From NCBI GenBank assembly GCA_024680155.1, contig JAILCM010000136.1:1-62383 (forward strand): a stretch of 62,383 bases of DNA. The letters run 5' to 3'. The stretch's first letter is position 1. Each line of letters begins with the position of its first letter. Below, one piece after another: positions 23,734 to 33,513 of this stretch. The DNA comes from Treponema sp. (lineage in GTDB: Bacteria > Spirochaetota > Spirochaetia > Treponematales > Treponemataceae). Below the pieces are notes generated by a model. The model saw only the letters and a program-made list of their open reading frames with translations, was not told the origin of the DNA and searched no databases. Both the position numbers and the translations under genes were made by a program.

Positions 23734-25161
23734 ATGACTGCCAGCAAGAACGTGTACAAACAAAAATCCAATTCAAATCCAATTTCATCAAATGTTTTCT
23801 GCGCGGATCCAGGGGCAATTGTTTATAATGGTAGAGTTTATGTGTATGGAACTAATGATCAGCAGCAGTTTCTTCAAACAAAGCAGAATTCTTACGAACG
23901 GATTACTTCTATCGTTTGTTTTTCCAGCGATGATATGGCGAACTGGACTTTTCATGGCGAAATTGACGTAAAAGCTGCCGCTCCATGGATTTTGAATTCA
24001 TGGGCACCTGATGTCTGCATAAAGAAGATGCCTGATGGCTCTGATAAATTTTATATGTATTTTTCAAATAATGGATGTGGTGTTGGTGTCCTTTGTGCAG
24101 ACTCTCCTCTTGGTCCATGGAAAGACCCTCTTGGTGAGCCGATTGTAGATATGTTCATGCCCGAACTTTTTGGCACATGTCCGAATCCTTTTGACCCAGG
24201 CGCTTGTATTGACGAAAATGGCACCGGCTGGTTGTGTTTTGGCGGTGGAATTCCTGCTGGTTTTGATGAAAGTTTTCCTGGCTCTGCAAGAATCGCCCGC
24301 TTAAATGACGATATGATTTCTTTTGCAACTGAATTTTTACCAATTCCAGCTCCGTACTTTTTTGAATCAAGCAATATCAGGCAAATTAACGGAACTTATA
24401 TCTATACTTACAATAACAATTGGGGTGAGCGAACAAAATGGGATTACGATGCTCCAAAACCTAGTCAATGCAGTATGTCCTGTATGATGACTAAAACTCC
24501 AGAAATTCCAGAATCCTGGGAATATAAAAATCATTACTTTATGAATCCGGGCGATATGGGGCTTAATTACAGTAATAATCACATTTCGTACGTAAAATTC
24601 AACGGACAGTGGTACATTTTCTTCCATACTTTGCTGCTTCAGGAAAATATGCCTTTTGGTGGTGGTTTCCGTAGTATTTGTGTGAATAAACTTGAATTCG
24701 ATGAAGAAAAAGTTGAGTTTTCACTTTCTATGGGAAGCCGCCGCGGTGTTGAAGCAATCAAAAATGTAAATCCGTTTAAAGATGTTGCAGGAACTACCAT
24801 TTTTACAAGTGCTGACCTTGGTTTTGAAGATATTTATTCACCGGAAAGAATTGCGTCTAAAGCGTGTGCGGAAGGTGCATGGTTCATGGTAAAAAACGTG
24901 GACTTAAAAAATGGTGCTTCTAAATTGCAGGCAGAGCTAAAAGGCAAGGGAAGTGTGGAACTTAGAATTGATAATCTTTCCAATCCAGCTTCTGCGGTTA
25001 TTAATTTAGATTCTTCAGATTCTGCAAAAAGTTTGTCTTATCAGCAATTGCAGGTTCAGATTCAAAAAAATGATGCAGTAGATTTTTATGGCGTAAAAGA
25101 TGTTTATTTTGTTTTTTCAAATGCGGATATCTGTATAAAAAAATGGAAACTTATTGAATAA
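23734..25161 (+). CDS. Family 43 glycoside hydrolase with C-terminal carbohydrate-binding-like domain
   Basis: 475 residues, no signal peptide, cytoplasmic. Asp25 in CADPGAIV is the catalytic base, DPGACIDENG contains the second Asp, and FFESSNIRQI gives the general acid Glu. The region after about residue 345 is a beta-sandwich resembling CBM6/CBM36, as in arabinoxylan-active members. Likely products are arabinose or xylose from xylo-oligosaccharides. CGAGG precedes the ATG. It is followed 24 bp later by a second GH43 gene, so the two form an operon. It is divergent from the EAL paralogue pair. Confidence 0.88.
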   Translation: MTASKNVYKQKSNSNPISSNVFCADPGAIVYNGRVYVYGTNDQQQFLQTKQNSYERITSIVCFSSDDMANWTFHGEIDVKAAAPWILNSWAPDVCIKKMPDGSDKFYMYFSNNGCGVGVLCADSPLGPWKDPLGEPIVDMFMPELFGTCPNPFDPGACIDENGTGWLCFGGGIPAGFDESFPGSARIARLNDDMISFATEFLPIPAPYFFESSNIRQINGTYIYTYNNNWGERTKWDYDAPKPSQCSMSCMMTKTPEIPESWEYKNHYFMNPGDMGLNYSNNHISYVKFNGQWYIFFHTLLLQENMPFGGGFRSICVNKLEFDEEKVEFSLSMGSRRGVEAIKNVNPFKDVAGTTIFTSADLGFEDIYSPERIASKACAEGAWFMVKNVDLKNGASKLQAELKGKGSVELRIDNLSNPASAVINLDSSDSAKSLSYQQLQVQIQKNDAVDFYGVKDVYFVFSNADICIKKWKLIE

Positions 25162-25185
25162 GAATTCAATGAATAAGAGGTATTT

Positions 25186-26889
25186 ATGAAATTTAAAAAT
25201 CCTGTTTTGCGTGGAATGTATCCTGACCCAAGCATGTGTGTGGCGAACGGCAAATATTACATGGTTTGTTCAACATTCCAGTATTTTCCGGGAGTCCCTC
25301 TTTTTGAAAGTGAAGATTTAATCAATTGGAAGCAGATTGGCCACGTCCTTACACGAAAAAGCCAGCTTTTAACAGAAAAAAATAACACTGGTGCTGGAAT
25401 TTATGCCCCAACAATCCGCTACGACAACGGCCGCTTTTACATGGTTGTTACAAATGTCAGCAATATCGGCAATTTTTACGTTTATACAGACGATATTTAC
25501 GGTGAATGGTCTGATCCGATAATAGTTGAGCAAAACGGAATTGACCCTTCCTTATTTTTTGATGATGACGGCAAGGTTTATTTTATTTCTAATGGAAACG
25601 ACAGTGAAGGCCGTGGTTTTATTCAGATGAGCCAGATTGATATTGAAACCGGCAAAAAAATTACCGAAAATGAACCTCTCTGGTACGGAACCGGCGGACG
25701 TTATATAGAAGCTCCTCATATGTACAAATTTGGCGAATATTATTATTTGTTGAATGCAGAGGGCGGAACTGAGTACGGTCATATGGTGAATTACGCTCGT
25801 TCTAAAAATATTCGCGGGCCTTTTGAACCTTGCCCGTTAAATCCAGTCCTTACAAACCGAAATTTGGGCGGGTATCAGCTGCAGGGAGCCGGTCATGGTG
25901 ATATTGTTCAGGCGGCTGATGGTACATGGTGGTTCTGTCATCTTGCTTTCCGTCAGATTGACCGTTATATGCCTTTTCATCATCTTGGACGCGAAACTTG
26001 TATAGAGCCTGTAGTCTGGAAAGACGGATGGTTTTATATAGGAACGCCTGTTCAAAAAGAATGTGTCTGTGGTGCTCAAGTTGCAAACGGGTATAATCAG
26101 AAACAAGGCTATGGAAATGCGCTTTTAGAAGTTGAATGTCCGTCTGAACATAAATTTGCGCCGCAGAATTTTAGTTATACAAAAACTTTTGCTTCTTTAG
26201 CGCTTGATAAAGACTGGTGTTATTTGTGCAATCCTACTCCGCAGAATTATTCTTTTAAGAAAGATTCTTTTGAACTTACGGCTTGTGATTTAACAATTGA
26301 TACTCCTGAAGGTTCGCCGACTTTTATTGGTGTACGCCAGTGTGAGTTTGAAGAAAAAACTGAATGTACGGTCGAACTTTTTGCAGAAGGTGAAAATGGA
26401 ACTGCCGTTTCTGGTACAGATTCTTTTGCTCAAGGCGGAATTTCTGTTTATATGGATCCGAATCACCATTATGACGTTTATGTTTGTTGTAAAGACGGCA
26501 AGTTTTATGCTGAATGTAAAATTACGATAGGGCAGGCGCGTCAGGTTTTAAAATCAATTCCGCTTGAGTCTGCGCGTGCAACTTTTGTGATTGAATCTGG
26601 TCCATACAATTACAGTTTTTACATAAAAAAATCCGCTTCTGCTACAGGTTCCGCTTCTTCTGAAACCGCTGCTTCTTCTACAGAACAAAAAGTACTTCTT
26701 GGCCAGTCAGATACTCGTTATCTTTCTTCCGAAGTTGCTTGTGGATTTACAGGTGTCTTTACCGGATTATACGTGCAAAAATCCGTGGCAACCGCTGGAA
26801 CTCGTGACATCGGAGCAACTGGTACAAATGTCGCCGCCAATGTAAAAGCAAAATTTACAAATCTAAGTATAAGCCACAAAGAGGAATAG
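25186..26889 (+). CDS. Family 43 beta-xylosidase with C-terminal beta-sandwich domain
   Basis: 567 residues, cytoplasmic. The N-terminal propeller opens with FKNPVLRGMYPDPSM, with Asp14 as base. Asp120 (GIDPSLFFDDDG) and Glu175 (RYIEAPHMYK) complete the triad. The arrangement matches the XynB-type enzymes that release xylose from the non-reducing end of xylo-oligosaccharides. A C-terminal beta-sandwich (about 335-565) is typical of that group; it holds a Ser/Ala/Thr-rich insert (about 485-505) that looks like a low-complexity loop. AAGAGG precedes the ATG. It is the second gene of the GH43 operon and ends 14 bp from the convergent alarmone synthetase gene. Confidence 0.9.
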   Translation: MKFKNPVLRGMYPDPSMCVANGKYYMVCSTFQYFPGVPLFESEDLINWKQIGHVLTRKSQLLTEKNNTGAGIYAPTIRYDNGRFYMVVTNVSNIGNFYVYTDDIYGEWSDPIIVEQNGIDPSLFFDDDGKVYFISNGNDSEGRGFIQMSQIDIETGKKITENEPLWYGTGGRYIEAPHMYKFGEYYYLLNAEGGTEYGHMVNYARSKNIRGPFEPCPLNPVLTNRNLGGYQLQGAGHGDIVQAADGTWWFCHLAFRQIDRYMPFHHLGRETCIEPVVWKDGWFYIGTPVQKECVCGAQVANGYNQKQGYGNALLEVECPSEHKFAPQNFSYTKTFASLALDKDWCYLCNPTPQNYSFKKDSFELTACDLTIDTPEGSPTFIGVRQCEFEEKTECTVELFAEGENGTAVSGTDSFAQGGISVYMDPNHHYDVYVCCKDGKFYAECKITIGQARQVLKSIPLESARATFVIESGPYNYSFYIKKSASATGSASSETAASSTEQKVLLGQSDTRYLSSEVACGFTGVFTGLYVQKSVATAGTRDIGATGTNVAANVKAKFTNLSISHKEE

Positions 26890-26903
26890 TTTTTTTTCTG
26901 CGA

Positions 26904-27620
26904 CTAATCCAGAGCCTGCAGTTCAAGTGCAATTTCTTCCATTTCGCGGTCGGTCATGGCAATTGTTTCTGCTACACGGAAAAGTTCACGACGGATGCTT
27001 TCTGGAACTTGCGTTGTGTTTTTGTAATGCAGTTCGTGTTCAAGACTTGCCCAAAAATCCATTGCAATTGTTCGTAACTGAATTTCTACTCGAACGTTGT
27101 GTTCCGACTGCGAAAGGTAAACCGGCACTTCAACAACAAGATGCAAACTTCTGTATCCCGACTCTTTTGGATTTTGAATATAATCATTTTCAAGAATCAG
27201 TTTTATATCAGGCTGTTTTAAAAGCATATCGCGAACAGAATAAATATCCGAAATATAAGGACAAATTACGCGTACCCCCGCAATATCATTTAAATTAGAA
27301 ATCATCGAATCAAAGGTTACTGCAAGTTTCTTTTTTTCAAGTTTTTTAGAAATACTTTCCGGCGATTTTATTCGTGATTTTACTGTTTCTATAGGATTTC
27401 TTTTTCTACCAACTTTGCATTCTTTGTTCAAAATATCAAGTTTTGTTTCTATTTGTTTGATGGCACTTTCGTAAATCATCATAATCTGCTGAAATTGAAT
27501 TGCCATTCTGTAAAAATCGTTTTGAACTGTAAGAGATGTCTGATTTTCTGTTGGAAGATTTAGTGCTTCTGTTAAAATTGTTCCGTTGTCGACATTTTCG
27601 GATTTTACTTCTGAGCTCAT
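26904..27620 (-). CDS. relQ: Small alarmone synthetase, RelQ/YjbM type
   Basis: 238 residues, a synthetase domain only; the hydrolase, TGS and ACT domains of RelA/SpoT are absent. VKSRIKSPESISKKLEKK is the ATP-side basic motif. DIAGVRVICPYISD, NPKESGYRSLHLVV and VEIQLRTIAMDFWASLEHEL are the conserved GTP-binding and catalytic segments. It makes (p)ppGpp, and in homologues the tetrameric enzyme acts in envelope or starvation stress. The start has no ribosome site, but a promoter predicts a leaderless mRNA. The assignment to RelQ rather than RelP rests on overall likeness. Confidence 0.88.
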   Translation of the reverse strand: MSSEVKSENVDNGTILTEALNLPTENQTSLTVQNDFYRMAIQFQQIMMIYESAIKQIETKLDILNKECKVGRKRNPIETVKSRIKSPESISKKLEKKKLAVTFDSMISNLNDIAGVRVICPYISDIYSVRDMLLKQPDIKLILENDYIQNPKESGYRSLHLVVEVPVYLSQSEHNVRVEIQLRTIAMDFWASLEHELHYKNTTQVPESIRRELFRVAETIAMTDREMEEIALELQALD

Positions 27621-27655
27621 ATTTTAAAGATACAAATAAAATTGTCTGTCGGCAA
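27618..27655 (-). promoter_or_regulatory. Leaderless promoter of the alarmone synthetase gene
   Basis: On the minus strand TTGCCG (27650-27655), 17 bp, TATCTT (27627-27632), then six bases to the ATG. Transcription should start at or next to the A of the start codon. No Shine-Dalgarno is present. Confidence 0.6.
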
Positions 27656-27665
27656 CAGAAAAGCA

Positions 27666-28910
27666 CTAGAATTTTGTTGTATAACCTACATCAGCACTGA
27701 ATGCGCCGTACCACTGCGGGCTAATAAGTTTTGTAAATTCAATTTTAACCTGAGTATGCAGATTTCCCGAAAGAAATGTCGTTGATACGTATGGTGTAAG
27801 ACTTATGTTAAATTTTCCTTCAAGATTTTTTGCAAAGTCAGGACTTGAAATTGATTTTTCACCTTTAAATATTGTATAAAACGTATAATCATCCAAAGAA
27901 AATGCTGCATGACTTCCAACGCACATACTTTCACTTCCAATCAACACTCTATCCGAGAAAATGTTAGCGTTTATACCAAGCATTCCGTCTACAAATAGCA
28001 ACTGGTCAACTGTTGACTGTGGAAAACTATACAAAGAAATATGAAGATTTCCATATTTTACTTTGATTCTTGGTTCAATTAAAAGGTATACATCATCAGA
28101 AGAAAAGTTCAATGTATTTTTCTTTGGATTAAACGGAGCATTTGAAAGTCCTGCCTGAATAAAAACTCCAGTTGTAAGATTATTTCCTATAAGAAGCGTT
28201 GTTCCTGCATGCCAGTAAAGTTCGCTGAATGCAATGCTATAATCCGCATCATTTGTGATTGAAGGAGCTCCAATTCCGGCTGCAAAATCTATAGTAAAAT
28301 ATCTGGATACGAATGCAAATCTAAAGTCCGTATTTATTACATAAAATTTGTCGTCTTCGTGGTTTACATAAAAGTAGCCGCCAACAGCCAGTGGTGCATT
28401 GTGAAAACGAATTATATCAGCAATTCCAACACCAAAATGAGGGTAGAGTATTGAACCGGAAAGACCAAGCCAGCTTTCAGTCAGTTTTGAAGCTAATGGC
28501 TGAACTCCAAAATATCTTTGTAAGAAAATATCAGAACCAATCGGGTCAAAAGTTCCCATATATGCACTAAAATAGTTAGAACTTGAATCAATCTGCGAAT
28601 TCATTATTAAAGAAAGTTCGTCGATTTTGAATAAAGTTTCAGTTCCTTTAAAAATTGAATCATTAAGAATGTCGCCTGTATCTATAGAAAATTCTACGTG
28701 ACTCCATAAATGCTCGCTAAAGTTGAACTGCCCTTGAAAAAAAGCGTCAAGTGTAAGATTTGGATTATATTCTGTAGAAGTTGTATCTGTAGTGTCTGCT
28801 GCAAAATTCAATTTACCGCCAGCATAACCGCTAAAAAAAGAAATTGCGTTTATACTAATAGAAGACAGAAGCAATATTCCTGTAATCAGTATTTTTTTTA
28901 TTTTTATCAT
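27666..28910 (-). CDS. Putative outer-membrane beta-barrel protein
   Basis: About 414 residues. The ATG at 28910 (MIKIKKILITGILLLSS) follows GGAG; the track's first ATG overlaps that site and is rejected. A signal peptide ends near INAISFF. The rest is alternating amphipathic strands with frequent aromatic residues and a C-terminal TTKF, as expected of an outer-membrane barrel. There is no recognisable family motif; similar uncharacterised treponemal proteins exist. It is about 170 bp upstream of, and divergent from, cheA. Confidence 0.7.
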   Translation of the reverse strand: MIKIKKILITGILLLSSISINAISFFSGYAGGKLNFAADTTDTTSTEYNPNLTLDAFFQGQFNFSEHLWSHVEFSIDTGDILNDSIFKGTETLFKIDELSLIMNSQIDSSSNYFSAYMGTFDPIGSDIFLQRYFGVQPLASKLTESWLGLSGSILYPHFGVGIADIIRFHNAPLAVGGYFYVNHEDDKFYVINTDFRFAFVSRYFTIDFAAGIGAPSITNDADYSIAFSELYWHAGTTLLIGNNLTTGVFIQAGLSNAPFNPKKNTLNFSSDDVYLLIEPRIKVKYGNLHISLYSFPQSTVDQLLFVDGMLGINANIFSDRVLIGSESMCVGSHAAFSLDDYTFYTIFKGEKSISSPDFAKNLEGKFNISLTPYVSTTFLSGNLHTQVKIEFTKLISPQWYGAFSADVGYTTKF

Positions 28911-29044
28911 AAAAATCTCCATATTGTATAAAATACCAATTTCATTATCGGCTGTTTTTTTCTATTTCTTTATTTAAATCTGGTAATCTAAAATTTCAAA
29001 TAAAATTTAAAGATGATTAGAAAGTAAAAAAAAAAAGTTTAGGC

Positions 29045-29079
29045 TTGAAAACTCTCTGTTTCAGTATATAATGTATTCT
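29045..29079 (+). promoter_or_regulatory. cheA promoter, predicted leaderless
   Basis: TTGAAA (29045-29050), 16 bp, TATAAT (29067-29072), then seven bases to the ATG at 29080. The expected +1 is the start codon itself. The track's ATG at 29071 lies inside the -10 box, so it cannot be used from this promoter. Confidence 0.75.
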
Positions 29080-31566
29080 ATGAGCGATTATTTAGATCCT
29101 AACAATGAAGAACTGCTTAAAGACTTTTTTGCAGAAGCTGAACTTCAGGTAGAACAGCTAGAGAGTAATATTCTTGTAATAGAAAATGAGCCTACAAATC
29201 ATGAGGCTATTGATGAAATCTTCCGTGCTGCTCATACTTTGAAAGGTGGTTCTGCTACTGTCGAAATGATGGAACTTTCTCATTTTACACATTCAGTAGA
29301 AGATGTACTTGATGAAATTCGTTCTGACCGGGTTGCAGTAAATGAAGATGTTGTAGACCTTCTTCTTAGCTCTATCGATGTTATTAAAGCTATGCTAGAA
29401 GCTCGTAAGAACGGCTCTGTTTATGAAGAAAATATTGATGCTATTATAGAAAAACTTCATTCATATATTCCACAAAAAGGTGCAAAACCTGCTGCTAAAC
29501 CAGCTGCTGCTCCAAAACCGGCTCCTGTTGTTCAGCAGGCACCAGTTGTTCAGACTGCTCCGGCTCCTGCTGCTTCTGGTATGGTTCGTCCTGCACTTGC
29601 AGAAGAGGAATATCTTGAACTTAAGTCTGCTTGCGAAGGTTCTCAGAAACTTTGGTGTGTAAGTGTTAAGTTTGACGAAAGTAACCCAATGAATACTGTT
29701 GGTGGAATTCAGGTTTTTGCGGCATTAAAGACTGTAGGAAATGTTCTTAAAACAGTTCCTGATTTTGATGCTCTTTATGAAGACCAATTTTATGAAGATG
29801 TTTTCTATTATCTTGCTACAGATGCAACTTCTGAGCAGATTGAAGATGTTTCATTCCTTAGTGATGTAACATTAATTACAGATGCTTGCCAGATTACAGA
29901 TGATAATTATGCACAGGCTTCTGCTCCTGCAGCTCCAGTTCAAGCTGCTCCTGTTGCAGCTCCTTCTGCTCCTGTTTCGGCACCTGCACCTACTCAAACT
30001 TCATCTTCTAGCAATATAGACCTTATAAACGAAATTCTTTCTGATAATATAACAGAACGCAAAGAAGAACCTGCTGCTTCGGCACCTGCTTCTGCGGCTT
30101 CAGCTCCAAAAGCTCCTGCTCCAGAAAAGAAAGCTGAACCTAAAAAGGATGCTCCAGCCGCTTCTGCTCAGCATGCTCAGCAAGGTTCAATTCTTCGTGT
30201 TGATTCACGCCGAATTGATAATCTTCTTAATCTTGTTTCAGAAACTGTTATTACAAAGGCATCGTTCAACCAGCTTGCAATTCAGGCTTCTAATGAACTT
30301 ACAGTATTCCAGGGGCTTGAAGCATCGTTTAAGGAAAGACTCAGAAATCTATTTGATGATTTGCCTGATTATTTGAGCAGATTGCAAAGTGGCGATTCAA
30401 TGAACGACGTTAAAAAAGATATGCTTAAAGAATTTGGTGATTTGTCATCAACATTCGATGGTCATGAAGCAGAATTCAAAGGAATTGCAAATAAATTCCG
30501 TGCTTATACACAGAGTCTTGGTGCTGTAACAGGCGAACTTCAGGAAGGTGTAATGAAAATTCGAATGGTTCCAATCAATCAGATTTTCAGCCGCTTCCCA
30601 CGTGTTGTTCGTGATTTACAGCGTGATCTTGATAAAAAGATTGACCTTGTAATAGAAGGTGAGGATACAGAACTTGATAAGTCAGTTGTAGAAGACTTGC
30701 TTGATCCAATTATGCACTGTGTTCGTAACTCTGTAGACCATGGTATTGAAATGCCTGCTGTTCGTGCTGCTGCTGGAAAACCTGAAACTGGTACTGTTTT
30801 ACTTAAAGCTTCTAACGAAGGTAACATGATTGTTATCGAAATAAAAGATGATGGTGCCGGAATTGATGTAGAGAAGGTTAGAGCAAAGGCTATCGAACGC
30901 GGACTTATTCATCCAGATAAAAATATTACAGATCAGGATGCTTATAATCTTATTATGCAGCCAGGTTTCTCTACTGCGGCTAAGATTTCAAATATTTCGG
31001 GACGTGGTGTAGGTCTTGATGTTGTTAAGACTATGATTACGAACCTTAAGGGTAACATTTCTATTTCTTCTGCAAAAGGTAAGGGAACAACCTTTACAAT
31101 TAAGATTCCTCTTACTCTTGCAATTATTCAGGGACTTCTTGTTCGTGTTGGAAAAGAAATTTACTCTATTCCAATTGCTAACGTTATTGAAAGCCAGTGT
31201 GTTGGTCTTCAAGATATTAATCATATTGATAACTACGAAATTATGAATGTTCGTAATGAAGTTATCAGTGTGCTTCGTCTTTCAAGATTGTTCAATATTC
31301 CTGATTCTGAACAGTCTGATGAGTGCTATATCGTTATTGTCGGTTCTCAGGAAAAGAAAATCGGTGTTATGGTAGACGCTCTTATTGGTGAAGAAGACGT
31401 TGTAATTAAACCATTGCGTGATCAGTTCACAAATTCTCCTGGAATTGCGGGTGCATCTATTCTTGGAGATGGTTCTGTTTCTTTGATTATTGATGTAAGC
31501 CAGTTGCTCGAGCTTGGTGTACAGCAGGAACTTCTTGCTCAGGCTAACGAACAGATGGCAGGTTAA
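29080..31566 (+). CDS. cheA: Chemotaxis histidine kinase CheA
   Basis: 828 residues, cytoplasmic. The Hpt domain carries His52 in RAAHTLKGGSAT. A CheY-binding-like P2 region (about 170-285) is bounded by Ala/Pro-rich linkers. The dimerisation domain starts at RVDSRRIDNLLNLV and holds a long insert before ITGELQ-like sequence (VTGELQEGVMKIRM). The kinase domain shows HCVRNSVDHGIE, DDGAGI and GRGVGLDVV. A CheW-like domain ends the protein. The extended P3 region agrees with the F2-class kinases described in spirochaetes. The likely start is 29080, with a leaderless mRNA. It is the first gene of a four-gene operon; the next gene starts 15 bp after its stop. Confidence 0.96.
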   Translation: MSDYLDPNNEELLKDFFAEAELQVEQLESNILVIENEPTNHEAIDEIFRAAHTLKGGSATVEMMELSHFTHSVEDVLDEIRSDRVAVNEDVVDLLLSSIDVIKAMLEARKNGSVYEENIDAIIEKLHSYIPQKGAKPAAKPAAAPKPAPVVQQAPVVQTAPAPAASGMVRPALAEEEYLELKSACEGSQKLWCVSVKFDESNPMNTVGGIQVFAALKTVGNVLKTVPDFDALYEDQFYEDVFYYLATDATSEQIEDVSFLSDVTLITDACQITDDNYAQASAPAAPVQAAPVAAPSAPVSAPAPTQTSSSSNIDLINEILSDNITERKEEPAASAPASAASAPKAPAPEKKAEPKKDAPAASAQHAQQGSILRVDSRRIDNLLNLVSETVITKASFNQLAIQASNELTVFQGLEASFKERLRNLFDDLPDYLSRLQSGDSMNDVKKDMLKEFGDLSSTFDGHEAEFKGIANKFRAYTQSLGAVTGELQEGVMKIRMVPINQIFSRFPRVVRDLQRDLDKKIDLVIEGEDTELDKSVVEDLLDPIMHCVRNSVDHGIEMPAVRAAAGKPETGTVLLKASNEGNMIVIEIKDDGAGIDVEKVRAKAIERGLIHPDKNITDQDAYNLIMQPGFSTAAKISNISGRGVGLDVVKTMITNLKGNISISSAKGKGTTFTIKIPLTLAIIQGLLVRVGKEIYSIPIANVIESQCVGLQDINHIDNYEIMNVRNEVISVLRLSRLFNIPDSEQSDECYIVIVGSQEKKIGVMVDALIGEEDVVIKPLRDQFTNSPGIAGASILGDGSVSLIIDVSQLLELGVQQELLAQANEQMAG

Positions 31567-31580
31567 AATAGGAATTTATT

Positions 31581-33002
31581 ATGGAAGCTAATGTTGCAAC
31601 ACAGGTAATTGAAAAGGTTGAAACTATTTCTAATGCTCAGGTAAATCAGGAAAATGCGACCTTTATAGATTTCAAGATGGTAACTTTTTCTCTTGCAGAA
31701 AAGGATTACGCAATTGATATTATGCATGTAAAGGAAATTGCAAAGGCTGGTCGTTTTACTTATGTACCAAATACTTTGCCGTTTGTTCTTGGTGTATATA
31801 ATCTTCGTGGTGAAATTATTCCTATTTTGGATTTGCGTTTGTTCTTTAATATTCCTGTTCCAAAACGAACTGGTAATAAACTTGAAAATCTGCTTATCCT
31901 TAATGTTGATGATCAGAAATTTGGGCTTGTTGTAGATAAAATAGACAAGGTAGTAGGCGTTCAAAAGAGTACAATTCAGCCGCCACATCCACTTTTTGGT
32001 GATATTAACATTAAATATATTGACGGAATCGTAGAGGCTTCAAACAGACTTTATGTTTTGCTTGATGTTCTTAAGATTTTTGCGGCTAAAGAAACAAAAG
32101 AATCTGCTTCTTCTAGTTCAAAGGAACTGGAACCAAGTAAAGATGATAAATATGCAGCTCTTAGAGCAAATATGGAGAAAGCTGCTGCAGATGCGCGAAA
32201 TGCAAAAAAAGCGGCTGAACAACAGGCTGCAGCAACTCCAAAAAATGAAGATGATGGCAAATCAGCATTAAATATTAAATTTATTTCTGAAACACTTGCC
32301 AACTATAAGAAATTTTATGTTTCAAATGTAAATGACTCTTGGGTAAACCATAGATATAGTGAATGGGAAAAGGAACGAGGTGCTGATAAGACACAGCTTC
32401 AGAATGAAGGAGAGGCTGAAAGTTTCTTAAAGACCTTCTGGTCTCAGTTTACTGGTTCGTGGTGGTCAAAGGAATTTGCTCAAAGTATAAAGAATTTGCT
32501 TCCAGACAATTCTGCAAAACAGATTATTGTATGGAATCCAGGTTGTGGTAAGGGAATGGAAACTTATTCGCTTGCCTGCGTGCTTAAAGAAAAATATCCA
32601 AACTCAAGAATCAGAATTTATGCTCAGGATGTCGATTTGTTGAGCGTTTCAAATGCATCATTAATGTCTGTTCCTGCTAATTTGGCTGACGACTGGTACG
32701 GACCGTATCTTTCTAAAAAGGCAAATGGCGATTTGACATTCAATGAAGAAATTAAAGAAAGTGTAATGTTTGAATATCATGATTGTAAGAACGCAAATGC
32801 TCTTCCGATGGTTGACATTATCTTTACTCGTGATTTATTATCATTACTTGATGTTGATGCTCAGAAACTTTTGATGAATGAGTTCTTGGAAAAGATGAAA
32901 GGAAATGCAGTTGTCATTGTTGGTGAGAACGAAGCTATTCCATCATCTTTAGGTTTTGGTGAAAAAAGTGTTGGTGCTTTAGTTGCATATACAAAAGATT
33001 AA
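31581..33002 (+). CDS. CheW-CheR-like fusion chemotaxis coupling protein
   Basis: 473 residues. Residues 25-175 are a CheW domain (VTFSLAEKDYAIDIMHVKEI, LGVYNLRGEIIPILDL, quoted in part). An Ala/Lys-rich linker (about 180-225) follows, then a CheR-like methyltransferase fold (about 240-470). Its SAM loop reads WNPGCGKGMETYSLA, close to the CheR motif. Such fusions are a described hallmark of spirochaete F2 chemotaxis arrays, where the CheR-like part is thought to be structural. AGGA precedes the ATG. It is translated with cheA upstream and cheX 15 bp downstream. Confidence 0.93.
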   Translation: MEANVATQVIEKVETISNAQVNQENATFIDFKMVTFSLAEKDYAIDIMHVKEIAKAGRFTYVPNTLPFVLGVYNLRGEIIPILDLRLFFNIPVPKRTGNKLENLLILNVDDQKFGLVVDKIDKVVGVQKSTIQPPHPLFGDINIKYIDGIVEASNRLYVLLDVLKIFAAKETKESASSSSKELEPSKDDKYAALRANMEKAAADARNAKKAAEQQAAATPKNEDDGKSALNIKFISETLANYKKFYVSNVNDSWVNHRYSEWEKERGADKTQLQNEGEAESFLKTFWSQFTGSWWSKEFAQSIKNLLPDNSAKQIIVWNPGCGKGMETYSLACVLKEKYPNSRIRIYAQDVDLLSVSNASLMSVPANLADDWYGPYLSKKANGDLTFNEEIKESVMFEYHDCKNANALPMVDIIFTRDLLSLLDVDAQKLLMNEFLEKMKGNAVVIVGENEAIPSSLGFGEKSVGALVAYTKD

Positions 33003-33017
33003 AAAGGGGATAAAAAC

Positions 33018-33500
33018 ATGCGAGTAGAATACATTAACCCGTTTGTTGAGACTTCATTCCGTGTTCTTCAGGAAGTTCTTGGTGGTGCGGAAGTAAAGCG
33101 TGGCGATTTATATCTTAAATCGACTGCAATGCCTGTAATGGGAGTTGCTGCTTTGGTTGGTTTGGCAGGAGACGTTGAAGGTCGTGTTCTTTTCGATATG
33201 ACAATGGAAACTGCTTTGAACATTGCTTCTGCAATGAATGGTGAGACTTTGGCAGAGTTTGATGATCTGGCAAAGGCTACAATTAGTGAGCTTGCAAACT
33301 TGATTACTGCACAGGCAGTAACAAAGCTCCATGAACTTGGTTTTAAGTTTGACTTAACACCACCAGCATTGTTTGTTGGACAGAAAATGGAAATTGCAGC
33401 CCTTGGTGGCACTTCTGAAAATGTAGAAGCTCTTATCGTTCCATTACTTTCTGACTGTGGAAAGATTGAAGTTAATGTTGCAATACGAGAAAGAGCGTAA
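33018..33500 (+). CDS. cheX: CheY-P phosphatase CheX
   Basis: 160 residues, cytoplasmic. It dephosphorylates CheY-P in place of CheZ. The active helix reads ATISELANLITAQA, giving the E-x-x-N pair Glu91/Asn94 used for in-line hydrolysis. CheX-type phosphatases are the spirochaetal standard (Borrelia, Treponema). AAGGGGA precedes the ATG. It lies between the CheW fusion and cheY in one operon. Confidence 0.94.
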   Translation: MRVEYINPFVETSFRVLQEVLGGAEVKRGDLYLKSTAMPVMGVAALVGLAGDVEGRVLFDMTMETALNIASAMNGETLAEFDDLAKATISELANLITAQAVTKLHELGFKFDLTPPALFVGQKMEIAALGGTSENVEALIVPLLSDCGKIEVNVAIRERA

Positions 33501-33513
33501 ATAGGAGTATAAA

